Assembly: GCA_046046915.1 (NCBI GenBank)
Contig: JBJOIT010000017.1
Coordinates: 1-58,429, forward strand
Direction: 5' to 3'
DNA length: 58,429 nt
Source of the DNA: JBEEJZ01 sp046046915
GTDB lineage: Bacteria > Pseudomonadota > Gammaproteobacteria > Burkholderiales > Burkholderiaceae_C
Under the pieces are notes generated by a model, which saw only the letters and a program-made list of their open reading frames with translations, did not search any database and had not been told where the DNA came from. Shown here piece after piece: positions 35,845 through 44,694 of this stretch (position 1 is its first letter; each line of letters starts with the position of its first letter). The position numbers and the translations under genes are program-made.

Positions 35845-36480
35845 CTAGCAAGATGATAGCCCGAAGGCGAGTGCCCACCGCTTCACTTCGGTTTCCAATT
35901 GCACCAAAGTGATGCCGTCATTGAAGATGACATCGTCCGCGGCACGCAGCCTGACGGAGCGGCTGACCTGGGATGCCATTATTTTGCGAACGGCATCCGA
36001 ATCCAGTCCGCTGCGTGACATCACTCGGCTAACTTGGCTGGCGGGCAGGCAGTCAACCACCAATACGCGATCCAGTTGCTGGCGCCAGCGCCCAGATTCG
36101 ACCAAAAGGGGAATATCGAATACGGTACATCTTGCCCCGCCTGACCGGGCTGCCTCGGCTTGTTTTGCAGTCTCGGCGGCGACCAAGGGGTGAATGATGG
36201 ATTCCAGCCTCTTGCGATGGTTTGGGTCGCTGTAGATCAGTTCACGCATTTTGATGCGGTCCAAGGCACCATCTGCTTGCACCACCCGGTGGCCAAATGC
36301 CGCAGTGACTTTTGGTATCGCAGAGCCGCCCGCAGCCGTGAGTGCACGGGAGATGGCGTCCGAGTCGATGATGGACGCGCCCAGCATGGAAAGGATGCGG
36401 GCAACAGAGCTCTTGCCTGACCCGATGCCTCCAGTCAGGCCGACGCGTTGGGCGCCAAGGGGTTGATCAAAGTCCGACAA
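35845..36480 (-). CDS. coaE: Dephospho-CoA kinase
   Basis: This 211-residue kinase catalyses the last step of coenzyme A synthesis. The P-loop is GLTGGIGSGKSS at the start, and AVFDIPLL-like TVFDIPLLVESG is present later. No ATG or GTG precedes the P-loop within pilD, so the TTG at 36480 (LSDFDQPLG) is the only reasonable start. It lies 14 bases inside the end of pilD. The frame is open further upstream, but that part is pilD coding sequence in another frame. Confidence 0.93.
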   Translation of the reverse strand: MSDFDQPLGAQRVGLTGGIGSGKSSVARILSMLGASIIDSDAISRALTAAGGSAIPKVTAAFGHRVVQADGALDRIKMRELIYSDPNHRKRLESIIHPLVAAETAKQAEAARSGGARCTVFDIPLLVESGRWRQQLDRVLVVDCLPASQVSRVMSRSGLDSDAVRKIMASQVSRSVRLRAADDVIFNDGITLVQLETEVKRWALAFGLSSC

Positions 36481-37309
36481 AGCGAAGCATCGCGTCGGAA
36501 CCAGCGACCATTGAGAACAGGCCCGCGCCCGCCAGGAATGGGCCAAACGGCATGTAGCCACCTTCACGCAGACCGCTGCTGAATTTCATGACGATGCCCA
36601 CGCAAGCGCCGATAACGGACGACATCAACAAAATCTGGATCAATGAAGTCCATCCAAACCAGGCGCCAAGTGCCGCAAGCAATTTGAAGTCTCCATAGCC
36701 CATGCCTTCTTTCCCGGTCAGCAGCTTAAAGCCCCAGAAAATCAGCCAAAGACACATGTAGCCAGCAATGGCACCCCATACAGCATCCGAAAGCGTCGCG
36801 GTTGTCCAGCCCATACTGGCGGCAATGAGTCCCGCCCAAATCAAGGGCAAGGTGATGTCGTCAGGCAGCAGGGTGGTGTCCCAGTCGATGAGAGCAGCTG
36901 TCAGCAGTGCCGCCGATAACAAGCAATACGCGGCGCCAGTGGCTGTCGCACCCCATCTCCAGCCGCAATAGGCAAACAAGGCCGAATTGGCCAGTTCGAC
37001 CAAGGGATAGCGCCAACTGATTCCTGTGCCGCAGGCGGAACACTTGCCACGCAAAAAAACGTAGCTCACCACCGGCACGTTTTCAAACCAGCGAATCTGG
37101 TGGTTGCACGACGGACATCTGGAGCGTGGCACCATCAGGTTGAAGCGCTCAGTCTGCTCTAGTGCCCCGCCCGTCATTTCTGCACACTCATTTTTCCACT
37201 GCCGTTCCAGCATCTTGGGCAGCCGGAAAATGGCCACATTAAGAAAACTGCCAATCAACAGGCCAAAAGCGCCCAGTAATAAGGCATCCAGAAAACTGGC
37301 CGCATGCAT
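36467..37309 (-). CDS. pilD: Type IV prepilin peptidase / N-methyltransferase
   Basis: This 280-residue polytopic membrane enzyme cleaves and methylates prepilins and pseudopilins. The N-terminal cysteine pairs are in CPSCNHQIRWFENVP and CSACGTGISWRYPLVE. The catalytic aspartates are in LIDWDTTLLPDDITLPL and the GYGDFKLLAALGAW box. ATG 37309 overlaps the pilC stop by one base (TGATG). Confidence 0.96.
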   Translation of the reverse strand: MHAASFLDALLLGAFGLLIGSFLNVAIFRLPKMLERQWKNECAEMTGGALEQTERFNLMVPRSRCPSCNHQIRWFENVPVVSYVFLRGKCSACGTGISWRYPLVELANSALFAYCGWRWGATATGAAYCLLSAALLTAALIDWDTTLLPDDITLPLIWAGLIAASMGWTTATLSDAVWGAIAGYMCLWLIFWGFKLLTGKEGMGYGDFKLLAALGAWFGWTSLIQILLMSSVIGACVGIVMKFSSGLREGGYMPFGPFLAGAGLFSMVAGSDAMLRFVGL

Positions 37310-38526
37310 CAAACCACTTGTCCCAATTTGAAGATAGGCAGGTACATTGCCACAACAATGCCGCCGATGATGGAGCCCAGAATCACAATGATGATCGGTT
37401 CCATCAGGCTTGAAATGCCGGCCACCATGTCGTCCACTTCCGATTCATAGAAGTCTGCTGCTTTACCCAACATGTGATCGATAGAGCCGGACTCTTCGCC
37501 GATGGCACACATTTGAAGCACCATGGATGGAAACAAGCGTGCATTGGTCATGGCAGCAGTCAAGGCGGTACCGGTCGAAACCTCTTGCTGAATTTTGACC
37601 GTGGCAGACGAATAGACAGAGTTGCCGGCGGCACCACCGACGGAGTCCAGTGCTTCGACCAAGGGTACGCCTGCGGCAAACATGGTGGACAGGGTTCTGG
37701 TCCAACGGGCGATACATGACTTTTCTACCAACACGCCAAAGACTGGCAGTTTGAGCATGACACGGTCCATAAACATCTGAACTTTTTCATTACGTCGCCA
37801 CGCCTGCATAAAGAAGTAAAGCCCGCCGCCAATGCTGCCAAAGATCAACCACCAGTACTGAACGAATATCTCGCTCATTGCGATCACCATGAGGGTGGGG
37901 GCGGGCAAGTCTGCCCCGAAACTGCTGAAAACTTCTTTGAATGCCGGGATCACAAAAATCATGATCACGGCCACCACCACAAAGGCCACAACCAGTACCG
38001 AAATGGGGTACATCAATGCAGATTTGATTTTTGACTTGATTGCCTCGGTCTTTTCCATGTAGACCGCCAAGCGATCCAGCAGTTGGTCCAAAATGCCGGC
38101 GGCCTCGCCAGCTTCGACCAGATTGCAGTACAAATTGTCGAAATACAGGGGATATTTGCGAAAGGCGACGCTCAGCGAAGTACCGGTTTCCACATCGGTG
38201 CGGATGTCGTTGAGCAACTTGGTCACGCGTGGGTTGGGGTTGCCGCGCCCCACAATATCGAAAGCCTGCAGCAAGGGCACGCCTGCCTTCATCATGGTGG
38301 CGAGCTGGCGGGTAAAAATGGCGAGGTCTTTGGGCTTGATGGTGCTTCCTGCACTCATCCGCCTTTTTTTGAGTTTGATGCCGGTGATGCCTTGGCGCCG
38401 CAAAGCCGACTGAACCTGGTTTTCACCCGCCCCCCTTATTTCCCCGCGCACTTGTTTGCCACTTCGGTCCTTGCCTTCCCATTCAAAGACAAGTTCTTTG
38501 GCGCTTGGAGATTTGCTGCTAGCCAT
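37309..38526 (-). CDS. pilC: Type IV pilus platform protein PilC
   Basis: This 405-residue GspF-family inner-membrane protein has two GspF repeats and three membrane segments. One is VLVVAFVVVAVIMIFVIPAF, and the last is near IIIVILGSIIGGIVVAMYL. It is the platform on which PilB acts. The N-terminal FTRQLATMMKAGVPLLQAFD is a family marker, repeated as WTRTLSTMFAAGVPLVEALD. It lies 17 bases after pilB. Confidence 0.97.
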   Translation of the reverse strand: MASSKSPSAKELVFEWEGKDRSGKQVRGEIRGAGENQVQSALRRQGITGIKLKKRRMSAGSTIKPKDLAIFTRQLATMMKAGVPLLQAFDIVGRGNPNPRVTKLLNDIRTDVETGTSLSVAFRKYPLYFDNLYCNLVEAGEAAGILDQLLDRLAVYMEKTEAIKSKIKSALMYPISVLVVAFVVVAVIMIFVIPAFKEVFSSFGADLPAPTLMVIAMSEIFVQYWWLIFGSIGGGLYFFMQAWRRNEKVQMFMDRVMLKLPVFGVLVEKSCIARWTRTLSTMFAAGVPLVEALDSVGGAAGNSVYSSATVKIQQEVSTGTALTAAMTNARLFPSMVLQMCAIGEESGSIDHMLGKAADFYESEVDDMVAGISSLMEPIIIVILGSIIGGIVVAMYLPIFKLGQVV

Positions 38527-38543
38527 GTGCGGTGTGCCTTATT

Positions 38544-40277
38544 TCAAACATTGGTCACGGCCAGAACCTCTTCCACAGAGGTTAAGCCTTGTTTGACCTT
38601 CCCCAGGCCTGAGTCCCGCAAGGTCTTGATGCCTTCTCGCGCCGACTGTTCAGCTATGTCCATGGCACTGCCGTCGCGCAAAATGATGCGCTGTATTTCG
38701 TCGCTGATGGGCATGACCTGAAAAATGCCTACGCGACCTTTGTAACCACCGTTGCATGCAGAGCAGCCAACCGCCTTGTACGGTTTCCAGGAGCCATCCA
38801 GCTCCTCTGCTCTAAACCCGGCATCGATCAGCGATTGCTTGGGAACCTCTGCCAAGACCTTGCACTGTGGGCACAGGCGCCGTGCCAGTCGCTGGGCAAC
38901 GATCAGCAATATGCTGGACGCGATATTGAACGGAGCAACACCCATGTCACGCAGGCGGGTGAGGGTTGAGGGAGCATCGTTGGTGTGCAATGTCGAGAGC
39001 ACCAAGTGTCCTGTCTGTGCTGCCTTGATGGCAATATCGGCGGTCTCAAGATCACGAATTTCACCCACCATGATGATGTCAGGATCCTGGCGCAAAAATG
39101 AGCGCAGGGCTGATGCAAAAGTAAGCCCGGCCTTTTCATTCACGTTGACTTGGTTGATGCCAGGCAGGTTGATTTCTGACGGATCCTCAACAGTGGCAAT
39201 GTTGATGCCAGGTTGATTTAGCAAATTCAGGCAGGTGTAAAGCGAGACGGTCTTTCCCGATCCGGTAGGGCCTGTCACCAGCACCATCCCGTAAGGGCGG
39301 CCGATGGCGGCTAACAGTCGCTCTTTTTCCTCGGGCTCGTAACCGAGCATGTCAATGCCAAGTTTGGCGGCGGCCGGATCCAGGATACGAATCACAATTT
39401 TTTCGCCAAACAGGGTGGGCAGCGTACTCACGCGAAAATCGATCACCCTCGAGGGGCCAATTTTCAGTTTCATCTTGCCGTCTTGCGGCAGGCGCTTTTC
39501 CGAGATGTCCATCCGGGAAATGACCTTGATGCGTGAAGCTAGTTTTTCCTTGATCGCCGTTGGGGGAGATGAAATCTCTCGCAACTCACCATCGACCCGG
39601 AAACGCACCCGGTAGGTGTGCTCGTAAGGCTCAAAATGCAGATCCGATGCCTTCATATGAATGGCATCCAGGAGCATCTTGTGAAGAAATTTGACGACAG
39701 GTGCGTCGTCGATTTCAGTCGAGACGGTTGGTTCGTCCTCGTTGAGTTCAGTCGAAATGGTTTCGTCGAACTCGAACTCTTCGCCGATCAGATCCTCGAC
39801 CGCCTCAGTAGCGGTGGTTGCACCTGCCTCCACCAGTTTTTGTAGCTTGTCGTACTCTGCAATAACCCAGTCCACGCCCAATTGGGTCGCGAACTTGATT
39901 TTTTCAGCAGCCGTCTGGTCCGATAAATCGGCTGCCGCAATCGTGAGCCTGTTGTTGCGTTTGCCTAGGACGACAACCCGGTAGGCCAGGCAAATTTTGC
40001 TGTCGAGCAACCCCTTGGGCAGACGTTGACTGTCCAGGGCGTCCAAGTCAACCAAGGGAACAGAATAAGACGCAGACACGATGTGCGCCAGGTCGTGGGC
40101 CGATACTTCGCCAGAACCAGTCAGTTCTGCAATGAAACTGGTTTTTCTGCTGAACGCTCTGCGGTAGATGTCCTCAGCGGCTTTTTGCCCCAATTTCCCC
40201 GATTGAACCAAGGCCCGACCTAGCCCGGGAAGTGCAATGGGCGAAGACTCTGCGAGTTTTTTTTCAGAGGCGAGCAT
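38544..40277 (-). CDS. pilB: Type IV pilus assembly ATPase PilB
   Basis: This 577-residue hexameric ATPase powers pilus extension. An N-terminal MshEN/T2SSE-N domain covers about residues 40-160. The Walker A box is GPTGSGKTVSLYTCL, and the Walker B/Asp box region is DIIMVGEIRDLETADIA. The zinc tetracysteine is CPQC and CSACNGG. It heads pilBCD. The 200 bases upstream contain no convincing promoter; a TGGCAC resembling a sigma-54 -24 element lacks its partner. Confidence 0.97.
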   Translation of the reverse strand: MLASEKKLAESSPIALPGLGRALVQSGKLGQKAAEDIYRRAFSRKTSFIAELTGSGEVSAHDLAHIVSASYSVPLVDLDALDSQRLPKGLLDSKICLAYRVVVLGKRNNRLTIAAADLSDQTAAEKIKFATQLGVDWVIAEYDKLQKLVEAGATTATEAVEDLIGEEFEFDETISTELNEDEPTVSTEIDDAPVVKFLHKMLLDAIHMKASDLHFEPYEHTYRVRFRVDGELREISSPPTAIKEKLASRIKVISRMDISEKRLPQDGKMKLKIGPSRVIDFRVSTLPTLFGEKIVIRILDPAAAKLGIDMLGYEPEEKERLLAAIGRPYGMVLVTGPTGSGKTVSLYTCLNLLNQPGINIATVEDPSEINLPGINQVNVNEKAGLTFASALRSFLRQDPDIIMVGEIRDLETADIAIKAAQTGHLVLSTLHTNDAPSTLTRLRDMGVAPFNIASSILLIVAQRLARRLCPQCKVLAEVPKQSLIDAGFRAEELDGSWKPYKAVGCSACNGGYKGRVGIFQVMPISDEIQRIILRDGSAMDIAEQSAREGIKTLRDSGLGKVKQGLTSVEEVLAVTNV

Positions 40278-40422
40278 TTGCAGAACTGTAATCGTTGTAG
40301 CGCCGTAAGGACATATTGGCCGTACCGTTGTTGAACACCCGGGCTAGCCGTGCCATCAGATGTCGAGTGTATAGAAACCGCTCATGGAATTCTGACGTTC
40401 ACAGCCATTGGACACGACGAAC

Positions 40423-40449
40423 AAAAGAAAAATGCGCTAAGTGCTAGCG
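40423..40449 (-). terminator. Short hairpin and T run after tRNA-Pro
   Basis: On the minus strand a 5-bp stem CGCTA / TAGCG closes on a 5-base loop and is followed by CATTTTTCTTTT. The stem is short, but the T run is good. It lies 28 bases downstream of the tRNA-Pro 3' end and upstream of pilB, so it probably ends the ispB-tRNA transcript. Confidence 0.5.
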
Positions 40450-40476
40450 TACGATCGAGGAGGGGTATGGGTCGAC

Positions 40477-40553
40477 TGGTCGGGGTGAGAGGATTCGAAC
40501 CTCCGGCCTCTACGTCCCGAACGTAGCGCTCTACCAGGCTAAGCTACACCCCG
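40477..40553 (-). tRNA. tRNA-Pro (anticodon CGG)
   Basis: A 77-base cloverleaf with encoded CCA on the minus strand. The acceptor is CGGGGTG / CACCCCG, and the anticodon arm is CTACG-TTCGGGA-CGTAG, giving CGG. The T arm is GGAGG-TTCGAAT-CCTCT with one G-U pair. It begins 27 bases after the polyprenyl synthase stop on the same strand, so the two may be co-transcribed. Confidence 0.96.
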
Positions 40554-40580
40554 ATTTGCGGGCGACAAGGGTCTGTGCGA

Positions 40581-41564
40581 CTAGTGCCTGCGGTCTAGCA
40601 AAGAAGACGCCAATTCTATCAAACAGTCCGTGTAATCTCCGCCTGGCAGGCTCTTGGCGGCCGCGATGGCTCGCTGTGCCTCGGCTCGTGCTGCATCCCG
40701 AGAAAAGTCAAGCGCACCGGTCTGCTTGACGATGTCTATAACCGCCTCAAGTTTGTCGAGTTCACCGTGTTCAATGGCTGCACGTACCGTTGCTGTCTGT
40801 TCGCTTGTGCCTCTTTGCATGGCGGCAATCAAAGGGAGTGTGGCCTTGCCTTCGCGCAAGTCATCACCCAGGTTTTTTCCCAGGGACAAAACATCACCGT
40901 CGTAGTCCAGAATATCGTCTATGACCTGAAAGGCTGTGCCAAGCGCTTGGCCATAAGTCGCGCAGGCGTCTTCGTGAGCAACTGAAGCGCCAGCGAGGAT
41001 GGCGCCAACCCTCGCGCTGGCCTCAAACAGCTTGGCGGTCTTTGATCGAATGACTTGCAGGTAGCCTGCTTCATCCAGGTCAGCGTTGTGCATGTTCATC
41101 AATTGAAGGACTTCGCCTTCAGCGATCACATTGGTTGCCTCGGCGAGTACCTGCATGATGCGCATGCTGCCCGCATCAACCATCATCTGAAACGCACGGG
41201 AGTACAAAAAATCACCCACAAGAACGCTGGCCGGATTCCCGAAAGTTTCGTTGGCGGTGGCGTTGCCGCGTCGCAGCGCGGAGTCGTCAACAACGTCATC
41301 GTGAAGAAGTGTTGCTGTATGAATGAATTCCACTACCGACGCCAGCGTGTGCCGATGTTCACTCTGATGTCCCAGCGCAGCACTGGTCAGGAGTAACAAG
41401 GCTGGGCGCAAGCGTTTGCCCCCGGCCGAAATGATGTACTGGGACACTGTGCCTACGAGCGGGACACTGGAGTTGAGCCTATGTGCAATGACGCGATCTA
41501 CCTCGCGCATGTCGGCGGCGATGATGCCAAGCGTGGTGCCTGGCTTGGGTGAGGTTTGTTGCAA
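40581..41564 (-). CDS. ispB: Octaprenyl (polyprenyl) diphosphate synthase
   Basis: This 327-residue trans-prenyltransferase makes the long isoprenoid tail of ubiquinone. The first Asp-rich motif is LLHDDVVDDSALRRG, the second is FQVIDDILDYDGD, and the opening ISAGGKRLRPALLLL is typical. Chain length (probably C40) is inferred from the family and lineage. The best start is TTG 41564, 25 bases downstream of a perfect TATAAT box. An internal ATG at 41510 would remove 18 poorly conserved residues. Confidence 0.92.
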   Translation of the reverse strand: MQQTSPKPGTTLGIIAADMREVDRVIAHRLNSSVPLVGTVSQYIISAGGKRLRPALLLLTSAALGHQSEHRHTLASVVEFIHTATLLHDDVVDDSALRRGNATANETFGNPASVLVGDFLYSRAFQMMVDAGSMRIMQVLAEATNVIAEGEVLQLMNMHNADLDEAGYLQVIRSKTAKLFEASARVGAILAGASVAHEDACATYGQALGTAFQVIDDILDYDGDVLSLGKNLGDDLREGKATLPLIAAMQRGTSEQTATVRAAIEHGELDKLEAVIDIVKQTGALDFSRDAARAEAQRAIAAAKSLPGGDYTDCLIELASSLLDRRH

Positions 41565-41589
41565 GGTGGCTGTCCCGGAATGTTGGGCG

Positions 41590-41595
41590 ATTATA
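41590..41595 (-). promoter_or_regulatory. Candidate -10 box for ispB
   Basis: A perfect TATAAT on the minus strand lies 25 bases upstream of the ispB start, in the gap shared with the divergent rplU promoter. No good -35 is seen at 16-18 bases. Confidence 0.5.
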
Positions 41596-41657
41596 GAAAC
41601 GCCTGTTTACAAACATGTGTATTGCCTTGGGTCCTGGTTCGATCTTTTTTGATCAGC

Positions 41658-41666
41658 TGCTATACT
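41658..41666 (+). promoter_or_regulatory. Extended -10 promoter of rplU-rpmA
   Basis: TGCTATACT is an extended -10 element (TGn plus a TATACT hexamer), 48 bases upstream of the rplU start. A poor -35 is compatible with extended -10 promoters. It drives the ribosomal protein genes away from ispB. Confidence 0.6.
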
Positions 41667-41714
41667 CGCGGGCTCTGTGAAAATTCATTCCAGAGTTCAT
41701 TTCATGAGGTCAAC

Positions 41715-42026
41715 ATGTACGCGGTCATAAAAACCGGCGGCAAGCAATATCGTGTTGCTGCTGGCGAAAAAATTAAAGTAGAACAGATTGCTGCGGACGT
41801 AGGCCAAGAGATTGTGTTTGACCAGGTTCTTGCAGTCGGCAACGGCGCAGATCTGAAGGTTGGCACTCCCTTGGTGTCCGGTGCAACGGTTAGTGTCACA
41901 GTGCTCGCACACGGCAAGCACGACAAGGTCGGCATCTTCAAGATGCGTCGTCGTAAGCACTATCAGAAACGTCAAGGTCATCGTCAACAGTACACAGAAC
42001 TGCTGATCGGTGCAATCCAGGCCTAA
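41715..42026 (+). CDS. rplU: 50S ribosomal protein L21
   Basis: This 103-residue L21 opens MYAVIKTGGKQYRV and ends with the basic KMRRRKHYQKRQGHRQQYT segment that contacts 23S rRNA. The ATG at 41715 gives the conserved N-terminus; the open frame upstream is non-coding. rpmA follows 12 bases later. Confidence 0.98.
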   Translation: MYAVIKTGGKQYRVAAGEKIKVEQIAADVGQEIVFDQVLAVGNGADLKVGTPLVSGATVSVTVLAHGKHDKVGIFKMRRRKHYQKRQGHRQQYTELLIGAIQA

Positions 42027-42038
42027 GGAGCAAGAGTC

Positions 42039-42296
42039 ATGGCACAAAAAAAAGGCGGCGGCTCGACGCGAAACGGGCGCGATTCCAAGCCCAAGATGCT
42101 CGGCGTGAAGGCATACGGCGGTGAGCTGATTACAGCTGGCTCCATCATCGTGCGCCAGCGTGGTACCAAATTCCACCCCGGCGTTAACGTCGGTATCGGC
42201 AAGGATCACTCCTTGTTTGCTTTGGTGGATGGTCATGTGTCCTTTGGCGTCAAGGGTGCACTGAGCAAGCACACGGTGAGCGTGACCGCAGCCTAA
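42039..42296 (+). CDS. rpmA: 50S ribosomal protein L27
   Basis: This 85-residue L27 starts MAQKKGGGSTRNGRDS, with the flexible N-terminal arm reaching the peptidyl transferase centre. There is no Firmicute-type cleavable extension. AAGGAG ribosome site. A strong terminator follows 26 bases after the stop. Confidence 0.98.
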   Translation: MAQKKGGGSTRNGRDSKPKMLGVKAYGGELITAGSIIVRQRGTKFHPGVNVGIGKDHSLFALVDGHVSFGVKGALSKHTVSVTAA

Positions 42297-42322
42297 TTGG
42301 CTAGCCCTGCTTCCCGCATGAG

Positions 42323-42347
42323 ACCCTGCGCCTTGCGCGGGGTTTTT
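42323..42347 (+). terminator. Rho-independent terminator after rplU-rpmA
   Basis: A 9-bp stem (ACCCTGCGC / GCGCGGGGT, one G-U pair) with a 3-base loop runs into TTTTT. It lies between rpmA and obgE, so obgE may depend on read-through or a promoter very close to its start. Confidence 0.85.
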
Positions 42348-42368
42348 CGTTTATAAAGTCTGAAAATC

Positions 42369-43433
42369 ATGAAGTTCGTTGACGAAGCCTACATTGATGT
42401 CGCTGCTGGCGACGGCGGGAACGGCTGTGTCTCGTTCCGACATGAAAAGTACAAGGAATTTGGGGGGCCCAACGGGGGGGACGGAGGACGTGGCGGGCAT
42501 GTGTTTGCCGTGGCGGATCCCAACCTCAATACCCTGGTGGACTATCGTTTTTCTCGCCGGCATGATGCCAAGCGCGGCGAGCATGGCATGGGCTCCGACA
42601 TGTTTGGCGCCGCAGGCGATGACATCACACTCAAGATGCCTGTGGGAACCATCATCAGCGATGCAGAAACAGGTGAAGTGCTGTTCGAGCTGTTGAAGGC
42701 CGGCGAAGTGATCACGATTGCCAAAGGGGGTGATGGTGGTTTTGGCAACATGCGTTTCAAGAGCGCCATCAATCGAGCACCACGTCAGAAGACGCCGGGC
42801 TGGCCCGGTGAGAAGCGTGAGTTGAAACTTGAACTGAAGGTATTGGCCGATGTGGGTTTGTTGGGCATGCCCAACGCTGGCAAGTCCACCCTGATTTCTG
42901 CCATTTCAAACGCACGCCCTCGTATTGCAGATTACCCTTTCACCACTTTGCACCCCAATTTGGGTGTGGTAAGGGTGGGGCCAGAGCAAAGCTTCGTCGT
43001 TGCCGATCTACCCGGCTTGATTGAAGGCGCGTCTGAGGGGGCTGGCTTGGGGCATTTGTTCCTGCGCCATTTGCAGCGCACGCGTTTGCTGTTGCATGTG
43101 ATCGATATGGCGCCTTTCGACGACAGTGTGGACACCGTCGCGCAGGCCAAGGCGATCGTGAACGAGCTTAAAAAGTACGATCAAAACCTTTATGAAAAGC
43201 CGCGTTGGCTGGTTTTAAACAAGCTCGACATGGTGCCGTCCGACAAACGCGCGGAACTGGTGAAGGCATTTGTCAAAAAGCTGAAGTTCAAGGGGCCGGT
43301 GTTTGAGATCTCGGCTTTGACGCGCGAGGGCTGCGAACATTTGATCAAGACCATTTACCAGCATGTGGCAGCGCAGCAAGTGGCAGAGTCTGCTCCGCAA
43401 GTGATTGATCCCCGGTTTGCACCCGAATCCTGA
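42369..43433 (+). CDS. obgE: Ribosome-associated GTPase ObgE (CgtA)
   Basis: This 354-residue GTPase acts in 50S maturation and the stringent response. The Gly-rich Obg domain covers about residues 1-158. The G domain has GMPNAGKST (G1), DYPFTTLHPNLG (G2), DLPGLIEGASEGAGLG (G3) and LNKLD (G4). The gene order rplU-rpmA-obgE-proB is a common bacterial arrangement. Confidence 0.97.
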   Translation: MKFVDEAYIDVAAGDGGNGCVSFRHEKYKEFGGPNGGDGGRGGHVFAVADPNLNTLVDYRFSRRHDAKRGEHGMGSDMFGAAGDDITLKMPVGTIISDAETGEVLFELLKAGEVITIAKGGDGGFGNMRFKSAINRAPRQKTPGWPGEKRELKLELKVLADVGLLGMPNAGKSTLISAISNARPRIADYPFTTLHPNLGVVRVGPEQSFVVADLPGLIEGASEGAGLGHLFLRHLQRTRLLLHVIDMAPFDDSVDTVAQAKAIVNELKKYDQNLYEKPRWLVLNKLDMVPSDKRAELVKAFVKKLKFKGPVFEISALTREGCEHLIKTIYQHVAAQQVAESAPQVIDPRFAPES

Positions 43434-43468
43434 CGCTTTTTGACATATCGGTGTTCAATCCAATCCCC

Positions 43469-43488
43469 ATGGCCTGAACGCCATTTTT
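43469..43488 (+). terminator. Weak terminator-like hairpin after obgE
   Basis: A 5-bp perfect stem ATGGC / GCCAT with a 6-base loop is followed by a run of five T. The stem is short, so termination would be partial. It lies 15 bases before the proB start. Confidence 0.35.
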
Positions 43489-43503
43489 CAAGACACACCA
43501 TAG

Positions 43504-44655
43504 ATGTCTCAACACAACAACCAGGGCGTCATGAAGGATGCCAAGCGTATCGTGGTCAAGGTGGGCTCCAGCCTAGTCACCAACGAAGGTCGTGGCCTGG
43601 ATGAGGCTGCGATAGGGGAGTGGTGCAGGCAGCTGGCTGTGCTGGTGCACGGTGATGGCGTTGCCACGCAGCGCGAAGTCATCATGGTGTCCAGTGGTGC
43701 CATTGCAGAAGGTATGAAGCGTCTGGGCTGGTCCACGCGGCCCCAGGCCGTGCATGAGTTGCAGGCCGCCGCCGCTGTGGGGCAAATGGGCCTGGCTCAA
43801 ATGTACGAAACCAAACTGAGTCAAAACGGTCTCGGAAGTGCTCAGGTGTTGTTGACTCATGCAGACCTAGCAGATCGGGAACGCTACCTGAATGCGCGAT
43901 CCACCTTGCTCACGCTCCTCAAGTTGGGGGTGGTGCCGGTAATCAATGAAAACGACACTGTGGTCAACGATGAAATCAAGTTTGGTGACAACGACACGCT
44001 GGGTGCCTTGGTCGCTAACTTGGTGGAAGCAGATGTTCTGGTCATTCTGACCGACCAAAAAGGTCTGTACACCGCTGATCCTCGCAAAGATCCTGCTGCG
44101 CGGTTTGTTGATGAAGCTAAGGCTGGGGACCCTGCGCTGGAAGTCATGGCTGGCGGCGCGGGTTCCAGTATCGGCCGGGGTGGGATGCTCACCAAGATAC
44201 TGGCGGCAAAACGGGCCGCGGGCTCGGGTGCCTCAACCGTGATCGCCTGGGGGCGTGAACCTGATGCTTTGCTGCGTTTGTCGCGGGGTGAGCAGATCGG
44301 CACTCAATTGACGGCCCAGACCCTGAAAAACCAGGCTCGTAAGCAGTGGATGGCTGACCATCTGCAGCTTCGTGGCTCCGTGGTGGTTGATGCTGGTGCG
44401 GTGCCCAAGCTGCGGGAAGAAGGCAAAAGCTTGCTCCCCATCGGCATGACACAGGTTGAAGGAGATTTCTCCCGCGGTGACGTGATTGCGGTGCGTGACC
44501 CTTCTGGTGTTGAAATTGCCCGAGGCTTGGCCAACTACGCTAGCGCAGAAGCACGCCTCTTGTGCGGGAAGCCATCTTCTGAGTTTCAAAAACTTTTGGG
44601 TTATGCCGCCGAACCAGAGATGTTGCACCGCGACAACATGGTGCTGACCCGTTGA
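43504..44655 (+). CDS. proB: Glutamate 5-kinase
   Basis: This 383-residue enzyme of proline synthesis has an amino acid kinase domain (KRIVVKVGSSLVTNEG; VPVINENDTVV; LVEADVLVILTDQKGLYT) and a C-terminal PUA domain (about residues 285-370). ATG 43504 is used; ATG 43531 (MKDAKRIVVKVG) is also possible. Its stop lies 3 bases before a perfect 17-bp hairpin shared with the convergent rppH end. Confidence 0.96.
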   Translation: MSQHNNQGVMKDAKRIVVKVGSSLVTNEGRGLDEAAIGEWCRQLAVLVHGDGVATQREVIMVSSGAIAEGMKRLGWSTRPQAVHELQAAAAVGQMGLAQMYETKLSQNGLGSAQVLLTHADLADRERYLNARSTLLTLLKLGVVPVINENDTVVNDEIKFGDNDTLGALVANLVEADVLVILTDQKGLYTADPRKDPAARFVDEAKAGDPALEVMAGGAGSSIGRGGMLTKILAAKRAAGSGASTVIAWGREPDALLRLSRGEQIGTQLTAQTLKNQARKQWMADHLQLRGSVVVDAGAVPKLREEGKSLLPIGMTQVEGDFSRGDVIAVRDPSGVEIARGLANYASAEARLLCGKPSSEFQKLLGYAAEPEMLHRDNMVLTR

Positions 44656-44657
44656 AG

Positions 44658-44694
44658 AGCGATGTGTGTTGGCCGAAGGCCAACACACATCGCT
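44658..44694. other. Perfect 17-bp inverted repeat between proB and rppH
   Basis: The left arm AGCGATGTGTGTTGGCC and its exact reverse complement are separated by GAA. The arms start 3 bases after the proB stop and end on the first base of the rppH stop complement. No T run follows on either strand, so a classical terminator is not indicated. It could still be a two-way transcript end, or an mRNA-end stabiliser, as for REP elements. Confidence 0.85.

Noticed and set aside
40341..40355. TGGCAC upstream of pilB resembling a sigma-54 -24 element
   Set aside because: The GC of the -12 element does not fall at the required spacing and TTGC is absent.
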